Source: Clostridia bacterium
GTDB lineage: Bacteria; Bacillota; Clostridia; Oscillospirales; Butyricicoccaceae
Reading direction: 5' to 3'
DNA length: 5,332 nucleotides
Assembly: GCA_017560175.1 (NCBI GenBank)
Contig: JAFYOK010000052.1
Location: 1-5,332 of the forward strand
The notes beneath the pieces were generated by a model. The model was not told where the DNA came from, did not search any database, and saw nothing but the letters and a program-made list of their open reading frames with translations. Positions within the stretch are counted from its first letter, which is position 1. The number at the start of each line of letters is the position of its first letter. Made by a program: the position numbers and the translations under genes. Of this stretch, positions 1 to 5,208 are shown one piece after another.

Positions 1-18
1 CATAACTTCCAGTGCCAT
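1..18 (-). CDS. 5' end of an unidentified gene, possibly U32 family peptidase (partial)
   Basis: Only the first six codons, reading MALEVM, lie inside the window; the rest is beyond the left edge. The start is credible because a good ribosome site (AAAGAGGG, at 25-32 on the minus strand) ends seven bases before the ATG, inside the last codons of zapA. The ATG is only three bases past the zapA stop, so the two genes are almost certainly one operon. In many Clostridia zapA is followed by a U32 family peptidase, and some of these begin with a similar LEVLAPAG-type sequence. That identification is an inference from neighbourhood and six residues, so the product name is weak although the gene start itself is fairly secure. 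Confidence 0.45.
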
Positions 19-21
19 AAA

Positions 22-321
22 TTAACCCTCTTTGTGCTGCTTCTTGAGCTTGATGATCTCCGAGCGCAGCTGTGCGCACTCTTCGGCATAGCTCTTGATC
101 TGGGCACGCATATTGTCGGACGACTGCTGTGCCTTGAAATACTTATCGGCAATGTTCATGGCTGCCAGAATGGCACCGTCTACCGAAGAAAGGCGGCCGT
201 TCTGCTTGGTTTCTGCCATGCTCTTGTCGACCAGCTCGGCGCTGCGGCGGATGTGGCTTTCGTCATCTTCCGAGATGATGGTGTAGGTCTTGCCGTCGAT
301 GGTAACGTTGACTCTCTGCAT
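22..321 (-). CDS. zapA: Cell division protein ZapA
   Basis: This encodes a 99-residue ZapA-like protein, a cytoplasmic factor that binds FtsZ and promotes bundling and stability of the Z ring. The N-terminal part (MQRVNVTIDGKTYTII) is the typical ZapA beta-strand start with the V-x-I-x-G-K-x-Y pattern. It is followed by a segment about helix residues SAELVDKSM, then the DGAILAAMNIADKYFKA helix and a charged C-terminal coiled coil (about residues 60-99) ending in a lysine-rich tail. Length and order match the family. I chose the ATG at 321: an upstream in-frame ATG at 390 would add 23 residues that do not resemble ZapA and would start inside the leader hairpin. Ahead of the chosen start is only a modest ribosome site (GTGGGG). 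The gene has its own promoter and is followed at three bases by the next gene. Family identity is fairly certain; FtsZ interaction is inferred from the family. Confidence 0.88.
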   Translation of the reverse strand: MQRVNVTIDGKTYTIISEDDESHIRRSAELVDKSMAETKQNGRLSSVDGAILAAMNIADKYFKAQQSSDNMRAQIKSYAEECAQLRSEIIKLKKQHKEG

Positions 322-377
322 AGTTTTTACCCCACTTCTATCTTTGAATAAACTGCTTGTTTTTAACTTCTCATGTG

Positions 378-404
378 CCGTAAAACCCAAAAATGGGCAT
401 ACGG
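378..404 (-). promoter_or_regulatory. Stem-loop in the zapA 5' leader
   Basis: On the plus strand CCGTA (378-382) pairs with TACGG (400-404), and inside it CCCA (386-389) pairs with TGGG (394-397) around a four-base loop, with a small internal loop between the two stems. Relative to the predicted promoter the hairpin would begin about seven bases into the zapA transcript. No run of U follows, so it is not an intrinsic terminator. It may only protect the 5' end of the mRNA; no known riboswitch is recognised. Confidence 0.35.
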
Positions 405-416
405 GGATACTCTAAT

Positions 417-444
417 AGTATAACATAGAATAGAGTTGTTTCAA
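417..444 (-). promoter_or_regulatory. Predicted sigma-70/SigA promoter of zapA
   Basis: On the minus strand a -35 box TTGAAA (439-444) and a -10 box TATACT (417-422) are separated by 16 bases. Transcription would start near 410, giving a leader of about 90 bases before the zapA ATG at 321. The site lies just past the terminator of the upstream solute-binding protein gene, as expected for an independent transcription unit. This is a consensus match by eye only. Confidence 0.65.
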
Positions 445-490
445 ACAATGTTTACACAATTTTTAAACGGCTCCTGCCCTCTTTGGCAGC

Positions 491-525
491 AAAAAGGCTC
501 GCTGCAACGGGAATGCAGCGAGCCT
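491..525 (-). terminator. Rho-independent terminator of the solute-binding protein gene
   Basis: A perfect 12-bp stem (495-506 paired with 514-525, arm AGGCTCGCTGCA) with a seven-base loop is followed on the minus strand by five T residues (495-491). It begins 11 bases after the stop codon of the minus-strand gene ending at 536. Stem strength, distance and T tract make this a confident intrinsic terminator; it separates that gene from zapA. Confidence 0.9.
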
Positions 526-535
526 CGGTATATTT

Positions 536-1321
536 TTAATTCAGTTCGGCAACCTTATCCAGCCAAGCGGAATAGAGGTTGTTGATCTTGACATAGTCGA
601 TGGTTCTGTTGACCTGTTCCAGCAGACCCTGGGGATCACCCTTTGCGACCCATACGCGACCGCCCTCGGTCTCGGGGAAGGTCTGATCCAGCATAACCAG
701 ATGGGTGTTGGCAGCAACATGGCTGTCGGCAACATTACCGGAAACCAGCAGAGCATCAACTTCACCGCTGGCCAGACGATAGAACATCTCGTCGACGGTC
801 ATAACCTCGACCAGTGTGCAGTCGTCCAGATGTGCCTTGGCGATCTCACCCTGAACAGAGCCCTTCTGTACAGCCAGCTTGGCATCGGCCAGCGCATCGA
901 AGCTGGTGTAAACTTCAGCGTTCTTCTTGAGCATGACGATCTTCTGGTCGGATTCTCTGTAGTATTCGCCCGATGCATCGGCTTCCTTCAGACGGGCAGA
1001 TGTGGCCATCATGTCGGAAATGACCAGATCGATCGAACCCTTATTGAGTTCGCTCAGCAGATTTTCAAAGGCAATGTCTTTGATAACCAGTTCCTTGCCC
1101 ATATCCTCGGCGATCTTCTTGGCCAGTTCGATATCGGAACCGACAATGATGTCCTGGCCACCAATGATGGCATGGAATTCAAACGGTGCATAGTCGGCCG
1201 ATGTACCAACAATCAGCTGATCGACATTCTCCACGGGTGTTTCCAGGTCGATGTTACAGCCGGCCAGTACGCTCACGGTCAGCAGTACCAGCAGGATAGC
1301 GGCGATTTTTGCAGATTTCAT
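536..1321 (-). CDS. Lipoprotein solute-binding protein, amino-acid ABC transporter family (SBP_bac_3)
   Basis: A 261-residue extracellular lipoprotein expected to capture a small solute, probably an amino acid or relative, for an ABC importer. Residues 1-22 are a lipoprotein signal: K3 and K5, a hydrophobic core, then lipobox LAGC with Cys22 as the lipidated residue. The mature part shows family-3 landmarks: LIVGTSADYAPFEF (36-49), a GSDIELAKKIAEDMG segment (61-75), a IDLVISDMMATSAR segment (97-110, Arg110 at the usual carboxylate-binding position) and a GEVDALLVS segment (186-194). In typical amino-acid binders an aspartate that holds the ligand amino group follows this VDA motif; here the sequence is LLVSGNVAD, so the ligand may differ. 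I chose the ATG at 1321 because it gives a normal signal peptide and has AAGGG ten bases upstream; a GTG at 1357 would add 12 residues. No permease or ATPase gene is adjacent, so it is an orphan binding protein here. Confidence 0.87.
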   Translation of the reverse strand: MKSAKIAAILLVLLTVSVLAGCNIDLETPVENVDQLIVGTSADYAPFEFHAIIGGQDIIVGSDIELAKKIAEDMGKELVIKDIAFENLLSELNKGSIDLVISDMMATSARLKEADASGEYYRESDQKIVMLKKNAEVYTSFDALADAKLAVQKGSVQGEIAKAHLDDCTLVEVMTVDEMFYRLASGEVDALLVSGNVADSHVAANTHLVMLDQTFPETEGGRVWVAKGDPQGLLEQVNRTIDYVKINNLYSAWLDKVAELN

Positions 1322-1421
1322 ACAAATACGTCCCTTCAATATTTTTGGCTTATTCACAGAACCAATATATAGATTTCAGTTTATCTCTCTTTCCTATATA
1401 TGGCAATCAGCCAACACCATT

Positions 1422-1450
1422 ATCATAGTCTATTTTTTAACAATATACAA
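1422..1450 (-). promoter_or_regulatory. Predicted promoter of the solute-binding protein gene
   Basis: On the minus strand TTGTAT (1445-1450) and TATGAT (1422-1427) are spaced by 17 bases, placing a start near 1415 and a leader of about 94 bases. The surrounding DNA is AT-rich and lies between two same-strand genes. I see no convincing terminator between the stop of the upstream gene (1482) and this site, so read-through may add to expression. Confidence 0.55.
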
Positions 1451-1481
1451 CCAAAATCGACTTGTGATTGATGACAAAAAA

Positions 1482-2564
1482 TTAACGATTTGTATAGTAA
1501 GAAATGAGCAAATCGACCATCAAGCCATAACTGCGCACACCATCGGGCTGTCCGGTCGACTTGATATAGGCATCGTTGACGCTGCTTCCGAAATCATTGA
1601 GCTTACCTTCATACTGCGCGAGATGGGCACTCTTGGCAGCCAGATCATCCAGTACCGGCCGGGACAGCGAACCATAGACTTCACGCCAGCGATCACGATC
1701 GGCATTGAAAAGGGCATTATGAAGGGAAATATAGCCATTGAACAGGGCAGAATAGGTGAGTGAGGGATCTTTTGACTCGACACAGCTTAAAAACGCGGCA
1801 AAATTGGCCTCTTTTTCGGGTCCGATGCCAAAACTGTGGGCTGTTTCATGGGCGATAGTGTAGGGGACAGAAGTTTCGATCAGATCACCGCTGACAATGC
1901 TTTCGCCTGTTATGGGGAAATAATAGCCGGTGATGCTGACCCAACTCATGACCTTGGAAAGCAGGACGCCCTCCTTGGGGGCAATACCTGCACCACGGTT
2001 GTACAATGCCTGCATTGAGCCTGTGCGATAGCTTTCCTGTACCGCTTCAGCCAGTATATCATAACATTCGGGCGCAAAGAGTCCTTCTGCATCTCTATCC
2101 ACAAGCTGTGCATAAGCATTAAGCTCGTCGGCCACCTTCCGGGCGGTCTCGGCCAGCTCATCCACGCTATGCTTTCCGCCTTCCAGCCCCAGATGATCGG
2201 CCAAAGACGGCGCCGAATACTGGGTGAGAAACACTACAGAAAAGAGGGCATAGATCACACCGCCGGCCAGCAGTAACCTACAGACAGCCCCCAGAAAACC
2301 CGAAAATCCACGGCGAACGGTCAGCATGACCGTCACAATGATGGCTGCGGCAATGCCGCCGATCCAGACCACTTCGGAGATCGGAAAGGGAAAGATGCTC
2401 CAAATCCGGCAGAGCTGATTGCCCAGTCCCTGTCCTACGGCACGCATGGGGGCAGCAGCGATGCCCAGACCGGCACTCACCTTAAACCAGCCCCAACCAA
2501 AAAAGGCCAGCAGGAGTCCTGCCAGCCCATAGGCCTTTTCTTTACGGGAAAGGTTAATTTTCAT
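1482..2564 (-). CDS. DUF3810 family membrane zinc metallopeptidase-like protein
   Basis: A 360-residue protein with three likely membrane segments in its N-terminal third (about residues 11-30, 63-83 and 90-114) and a soluble C-terminal part. The soluble part carries a zinc-protease motif, H239-E-T-A-H243, inside YTIAHETAHSFGIGPEKEANF-type context; two histidines and a downstream glutamate (E252 in EKEAN, the most likely choice) would bind zinc and E240 would be catalytic. This arrangement, with a conserved C-terminal SYGLMVDLLISYY stretch (345-357), is that of DUF3810, a family of predicted metallopeptidases without a known substrate. The ATG at 2564 overlaps the end of the preceding CYTH gene by 11 bases (ATGAAAATTAA), with AGAGG nine bases upstream, so translation is probably coupled. 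The active-site face cannot be decided from sequence alone. The family call is confident; substrate and role are unknown. Confidence 0.82.
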   Translation of the reverse strand: MKINLSRKEKAYGLAGLLLAFFGWGWFKVSAGLGIAAAPMRAVGQGLGNQLCRIWSIFPFPISEVVWIGGIAAAIIVTVMLTVRRGFSGFLGAVCRLLLAGGVIYALFSVVFLTQYSAPSLADHLGLEGGKHSVDELAETARKVADELNAYAQLVDRDAEGLFAPECYDILAEAVQESYRTGSMQALYNRGAGIAPKEGVLLSKVMSWVSITGYYFPITGESIVSGDLIETSVPYTIAHETAHSFGIGPEKEANFAAFLSCVESKDPSLTYSALFNGYISLHNALFNADRDRWREVYGSLSRPVLDDLAAKSAHLAQYEGKLNDFGSSVNDAYIKSTGQPDGVRSYGLMVDLLISYYTNR

Positions 2565-3189
2565 GTTTTTCTGCCTCTTCTTTGGGCTGATCGAGCAGCA
2601 TAGCCACGGTATACTTGCCCTTTGTACCTACCTTGAGGCCATATTTGCGGATGATCCGGTCGCAGAGGGCATTGAGGACATCAATGTCGCCTTCCACCAG
2701 TTCCAGTTCGATCTCACCCAGAGGCGCACGCAGTTCGCCCTTGGTGTATTCGCCGATGTCGTAAGACAGGATAAAGTGCAGACCTTCATGCTGATAATCG
2801 GCCTCGGTGCGGGTAAAGCTGCAGCCGCAGACAGGGGACAGCTCGGCACCTTCCAGAACGGCTTTAAGCTCCTCGGGCATTTCTTCCAGCTGACAGAGCT
2901 TCTGTACGCCCTCGGTGATATTCTCGGCAGGCACTTCGTATTCTTCGCGAACCTTGGCGCTGCCTTCGGTACGGCGGCTGACCTTGAGGCAGCAGACACC
3001 CTCGCCATTCTCCTGACGAATACGCAGACCGGCCTTCATCTTGCCCAGCAGGCCGTATTTATCAATATAATAGATGCTCTCCATATCGCTGCGGCGTGCG
3101 TCGCCCAGATGGGGACGGAGCAGCTCATCGGCAAAAACCTGCGATGCAACGGCGGCATCCACGGGGGATAACTTGATTTCGGTTTCCAT
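2554..3189 (-). CDS. CYTH domain protein (triphosphate tunnel metalloenzyme family)
   Basis: A 211-residue cytoplasmic protein covering a single CYTH domain. It opens with METEIKL, the ExExK signature (E2, E4, K6) that coordinates metal and triphosphate. Further charged strands of the tunnel follow in the expected order: LRIRQ (R56, R58), CLKV (K69), REEYE (82-85), FTRTEADY (R127), SYDIG (D144), the GEIELELVEGD strand (158-168) and a C-terminal GTKGKY (K190). Characterised relatives act as inorganic triphosphatases, thiamine triphosphatases or class IV adenylyl cyclases; sequence alone does not choose among them, and bacterial versions without a CHAD domain are most often triphosphatases. The start at 3189 is set by the motif beginning at residue 1 and by AGGAG ten bases upstream; an ATG at 3285 would run into repeat DNA and the promoter. 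The last 11 bases overlap the DUF3810 gene. Confidence 0.87.
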   Translation of the reverse strand: METEIKLSPVDAAVASQVFADELLRPHLGDARRSDMESIYYIDKYGLLGKMKAGLRIRQENGEGVCCLKVSRRTEGSAKVREEYEVPAENITEGVQKLCQLEEMPEELKAVLEGAELSPVCGCSFTRTEADYQHEGLHFILSYDIGEYTKGELRAPLGEIELELVEGDIDVLNALCDRIIRKYGLKVGTKGKYTVAMLLDQPKEEAEKHEN

Positions 3190-3219
3190 AATATAATTCT
3201 CCTGTTTGAAGATATTTCT

Positions 3220-3248
3220 ATTGTAACAGATGATATATACTGTGGCAA
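3220..3248 (-). promoter_or_regulatory. Predicted promoter of the CYTH-DUF3810 operon
   Basis: On the minus strand TTGCCA (3243-3248) and TACAAT (3220-3225) lie 17 bases apart, and a TG one base before the -10 box adds an extended -10 feature. The start would fall near 3213, giving a short leader of about 24 bases that contains AGGAG for the CYTH gene. This is the best promoter match in the window by eye. Confidence 0.7.
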
Positions 3249-3279
3249 GGGTGGGATGAGGCTTGCCGGTTGGCTGTAA

Positions 3280-3391
3280 TGTCATGCTGAGCGAAGTCGA
3301 AGCATCTCACACCGAGCAAAAGGTCTGAATACAGTTGGTTGGACTATGCGTGAGATCCTTCGATTGCGCTGACGCTCCACTCAGGATGACA
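3280..3391. repeat. MITE-like inverted-repeat element
   Basis: The left arm (3280-3310) begins TGTCATGCTGAGC and ends CGAAGCATCTCAC. The right arm (3350-3391) is its reverse complement in the form TGTCATCCTGAGT...TCGAAGGATCTCAC, with an extra 11 bases inside the arm. About 39 bases lie between the arms and code for nothing. The TGTCATCCTGAG / CGAAGGATCT words are common in non-autonomous repeats scattered through many bacterial genomes, and a transcript would fold into a long hairpin. There is no transposase here and I cannot see a clean target-site duplication. It sits between divergent genes without disrupting either promoter. Confidence 0.65.
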
Positions 3392-3418
3392 ATGCAGCTG
3401 AATGCAGAAGATCTACAG

Positions 3419-3466
3419 TCACTCATCCACCGCTAAAGCGGTCCCCCTTCCCTCAAGGGAAGGCTT
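3419..3466 (-). repeat. Two-hairpin intergenic repeat, copy D
   Basis: In plus-strand order there is a small hairpin ACCGC/GCGGT (3429-3433 with 3438-3442), then a spacer CCC, then a hairpin CCTTCCC/GGGAAGG (3446-3452 with 3457-3463). The same arrangement occurs in three copies at 4990-5190. Copy D shares the word GGTCCCCCTTCCCT with copy C and has the same orientation. It lies about 50 bases upstream of the DUF362 promoter. It is not followed by a T tract in either direction. Confidence 0.6.
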
Positions 3467-3517
3467 GGGAATCTCGTGGCAAGTCGGCAGTTTTTTATGC
3501 AAAATGCCGAATTAGCC

Positions 3518-3547
3518 TTGACTTCCCATGGGGTTGAGCTGTATGCT
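3518..3547 (+). promoter_or_regulatory. Predicted promoter of the DUF362 gene
   Basis: TTGACT (3518-3523) and TATGCT (3542-3547) are spaced by 18 bases; the start would be near 3554, with a leader of about 32 bases. The leader holds a strong ribosome site, AAGGAG (ending at 3575), ten bases ahead of the ATG. The -35 box is near consensus; the -10 box and spacing are less good. Confidence 0.55.
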
Positions 3548-3585
3548 ATGTATATAAAAATATGATTTAAAGGAGATGTATCCCT

Positions 3586-4455
3586 ATGAAATCCAAGGTT
3601 TACTTCACAAAAGATATCACCCCCGAGAACGTCCTCAAGCTCTATAAGATGCTGAACAAGGAGCTGCCCGGCAAGGTCGCCATCAAGGTTCATTCGGGCG
3701 AAGTCGGCAACCAGAACTTCCTGCGTCCCGACTTCTGGGAGCCTGTTGTCAAGCATGTCGGCGGCACCGTTGTCGAGTGCAACACCGCTTACGAAGGCCA
3801 GCGCAACACCACCGAGAAGCATCTGAAGGCCATCGAGCAGCACAGCTGGAACCAGTATTTCGACTTTGATCTGCTGGATGCCGAAGGTCCCGATATCGAG
3901 CTGGATATCCCCAAGGGCAAGATCATTCAGAAGAACTATATCGGCAAGAATGCTGCCAACTACGACTCCATGCTGGTTCTGTCCCACTTCAAGGGCCATC
4001 CCATGGGCGGTTACGGCGGCGCCATCAAGCAGCTGTCCATCGGCGTCGGCTCTTCCTACGGCAAGGCTTACATTCACGGTGCAGGCGAGCCCGAGAAGAT
4101 CTGGACCGCTGACCATGATATGTTCCTGGAATCCATGGCGGACGCTGCGCTGTCGGTCATCGACTTCTATAAGGGCAACCTGGCTTACATCAACGTTATG
4201 AAGAATATGTCGGTCGACTGCGACTGCTGCGCCAAGGCGGAGGATCCCTGCATGGCCGATATCGGCATCCTGGCTTCTCTCGATCCCATCGCCATCGACC
4301 AGGCCTGCGTTGATCTGGTCTATGCTTCCAACGATCCCGGCAGAGATCACCTGATCGAGCGTATCGAGTCCCGCAACGGCGTTCTGACCATCGAAGCCGC
4401 CGCCAAGCTGGGCTACGGCTCCAGAGACTACGAACTGGTCAATATCGACGAGTAA
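3586..4455 (+). CDS. DUF362 domain-containing protein (single-domain form)
   Basis: A 289-residue cytoplasmic protein that consists of a DUF362 domain alone. Landmarks are KVAIKVHSGE (30-39), an internal VLSHFKGHPMGGYGGAIK stretch (131-148, the most characteristic part of the family) followed by LSIGVGS, then a cysteine cluster D-C-D-C-C (C212, C214, C215) with C222, and the ILASLDPIAIDQACVDLV segment (228-245). DUF362 proteins were long annotated as iron-sulfur proteins because many carry a ferredoxin-like domain with two CxxCxxCxxxC motifs; this one lacks that domain, so any metal site would have to use the C212-C222 cluster. Biochemical role is unknown. Start choice is secure: AAGGAG stands ten bases upstream of the ATG. 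Codon use is strongly biased to ATC, AAC, CTG and GGC, which suggests high expression. No terminator separates it from the next gene, 39 bases on. Confidence 0.85.
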   Translation: MKSKVYFTKDITPENVLKLYKMLNKELPGKVAIKVHSGEVGNQNFLRPDFWEPVVKHVGGTVVECNTAYEGQRNTTEKHLKAIEQHSWNQYFDFDLLDAEGPDIELDIPKGKIIQKNYIGKNAANYDSMLVLSHFKGHPMGGYGGAIKQLSIGVGSSYGKAYIHGAGEPEKIWTADHDMFLESMADAALSVIDFYKGNLAYINVMKNMSVDCDCCAKAEDPCMADIGILASLDPIAIDQACVDLVYASNDPGRDHLIERIESRNGVLTIEAAAKLGYGSRDYELVNIDE

Positions 4456-4494
4456 GATTTTTAAATTCGGTCACTACAGCACCTTTGAGTTAAT

Positions 4495-4953
4495 ATGAAA
4501 CTTCCTCTGATAAAAAGGCTGCTCGTTTTTTCAATATTTATCTGCCTGCTTGGTTTCTTTCTTTTCCATCAGGAACGACAGATTTTGTATTCCATTGACT
4601 GTGGTATTCCATTTGGCTATGATATAATCTCAGCAGAAGATACCCATTCCGGTTTCCATGGCGACGGAAAGAGTTTTTATCATTTCAGTTTCTCCAATAA
4701 TAGAATCGAACAACGCATTTCTGCATCTCCAAATTGGAATTACGGAATCGTCCCCGATGCTTTACAGCAGTATGTGCAAAATGAGTTTTCGCTTTTGATA
4801 GAAGATACCGAATTTTACTGGTTCTTCTATGATAAAAACAATGGGCTGTATAGTACAGAGTCTCTTTCCGACAACACCAGTTCCTCAAATTATACCATTG
4901 CCTTGTATATACCTTCCGCTCGCAATTTATACTATATGTCCATCGATACTTAA
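4495..4953 (+). CDS. Hypothetical membrane-anchored protein with a DTHSGFHGDG motif
   Basis: A 152-residue protein I do not recognise. The N terminus is basic (K2, K7, R8) and followed by one hydrophobic segment (about residues 9-24, LLVFSIFICLLGFFLF), so it is a signal anchor or uncleaved signal peptide with the rest outside the cell; there is no lipobox cysteine at the end of that segment. The exported part is polar and aromatic-rich and contains D49-T-H-S-G-F-H-G-D-G58, a phrase I have seen in small secreted hypothetical proteins of Firmicutes, then WNYGIVPDALQQYV (81-94). The gene is AT-richer than its neighbours (22 of 60 GC in the first full line versus 37 of 60 in a DUF362 line). The ATG at 4495 is the first after an in-frame TGA at 4486, but no ribosome site precedes it. 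It may be read from the DUF362 transcript. It ends at a strong terminator. Confidence 0.7.
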   Translation: MKLPLIKRLLVFSIFICLLGFFLFHQERQILYSIDCGIPFGYDIISAEDTHSGFHGDGKSFYHFSFSNNRIEQRISASPNWNYGIVPDALQQYVQNEFSLLIEDTEFYWFFYDKNNGLYSTESLSDNTSSSNYTIALYIPSARNLYYMSIDT

Positions 4954-4960
4954 TTCCTCA

Positions 4961-4988
4961 AAGCCACCGCTTCGGCGGTGGCTTTTTT
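4961..4988 (+). terminator. Rho-independent terminator with UUCG loop
   Basis: A perfect ten-base stem (AAGCCACCGC at 4961-4970 with 4975-4984) closes a TTCG tetraloop on a C-G pair and runs into six T residues (4983-4988). It begins seven bases after the stop codon of the plus-strand gene at 4953, ending the DUF362-hypothetical unit. On the other strand the tail is only three T, so it works mainly for the plus strand. Confidence 0.93.
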
Positions 4989-4989
4989 A

Positions 4990-5040
4990 GGCTTCCCTGT
5001 GTAAGGGAAGCTGGCATCCGAAGGATGACTGATGAGTTGT
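4990..5040 (+). repeat. Two-hairpin intergenic repeat, copy A
   Basis: Hairpin 1 pairs GCTTCCCT (4991-4998) with AGGGAAGC (5004-5011) around GTGTA. After TGG, hairpin 2 pairs CATCC with GGATG (5015-5019 with 5023-5027) around GAA. The tail ACTGATGAGTTGT follows. It starts directly after the T tract of the terminator at 4961-4988, so it would not normally be transcribed from that side. Confidence 0.7.
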
Positions 5041-5060
5041 CTAATAAATCCATCCGCATT

Positions 5061-5116
5061 TGAGGCTCCCCCTTGGTAAGGGGAGCTGGCACCCGAAGGG
5101 TGACTGAAGGGTTTGT
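5061..5116 (+). repeat. Two-hairpin intergenic repeat, copy B
   Basis: This has the same layout and orientation as copy A. Hairpin 1 pairs GCTCCCC (5065-5071) with GGGGAGC (5080-5086). After TGG, hairpin 2 pairs CACCC with GGGTG (5090-5094 with 5098-5102) around the same GAA loop. The tail ACTGAAGGGTTTGT follows. The stem bases differ from copy A at several places but remain paired. Confidence 0.7.
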
Positions 5117-5138
5117 TTGAGGAACTCAAGCCGTCACG

Positions 5139-5194
5139 ACAAACCCTCCCACCATCTTCGATGGTCCCCCTTCCCTTACACAGGGAAGGCTCGA
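5139..5194 (-). repeat. Two-hairpin intergenic repeat, copy C (inverted)
   Basis: On the plus strand ACAAACCCT (5139-5147) is the reverse complement of the end of copy B. Then hairpin 2 pairs ACCATC with GATGGT (5151-5156 with 5160-5165), and hairpin 1 pairs CCTTCCCT with AGGGAAGG (5169-5176 with 5182-5189) around TACAC. It ends about 14 bases past the prmA stop, so it would lie at the 3' end of the prmA transcript; its minus-strand side has no T tract of terminator quality. Confidence 0.7.
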
Positions 5195-5208
5195 TGCCAC
5201 TTTAAATC

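Larger units (their letters stand above)
3190..3585. other. Divergent intergenic region carrying two promoters and two repeat elements
   Basis: This 396-base gap separates the minus-strand CYTH gene from the plus-strand DUF362 gene. It holds a promoter for each gene, one MITE-like inverted repeat and one two-hairpin repeat, each listed separately. I see no supportable coding sequence or tRNA in it. The stretch 3467-3517 between the second repeat and the DUF362 promoter shows nothing I can name. Confidence 0.7.

Noticed and set aside
322..390. N-terminal extension of zapA to the ATG at 390
   Set aside because: The 23 extra residues do not resemble ZapA and the start would lie within the leader hairpin.
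701..1372. Plus-strand open frame of 223 residues opposite the solute-binding protein
   Set aside because: It is antisense to a well-supported lipoprotein gene and lacks recognisable domains or a ribosome site.
1401..1413. Small dyad TGGC-N5-GCCA near the start of the solute-binding protein transcript, considered as an operator
   Set aside because: Four-base arms are expected often by chance and no regulator family is suggested.
3190..3285. N-terminal extension of the CYTH gene to the ATG at 3285
   Set aside because: It would cross the predicted promoter and begin inside the MITE-like repeat; the ExExK motif sits at the start of the shorter form, which has a good ribosome site.
3433..4350. 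Long minus-strand open frame opposite the DUF362 gene (305 residues)
   Set aside because: It is the antisense of a clear family gene with biased codons, has no ribosome site, runs into repeat DNA at its 3' end and resembles no protein I know. Strong codon bias often leaves the opposite strand open.
4961..5190. CRISPR-like array of repeats
   Set aside because: Repeats differ in sequence, change orientation, fold as paired hairpins and have no regular unique spacers or cas genes nearby.
5139..5190. Copy C of the repeat as the prmA terminator
   Set aside because: The hairpins are stable but no T tract follows either on the minus strand, so intrinsic termination cannot be claimed.
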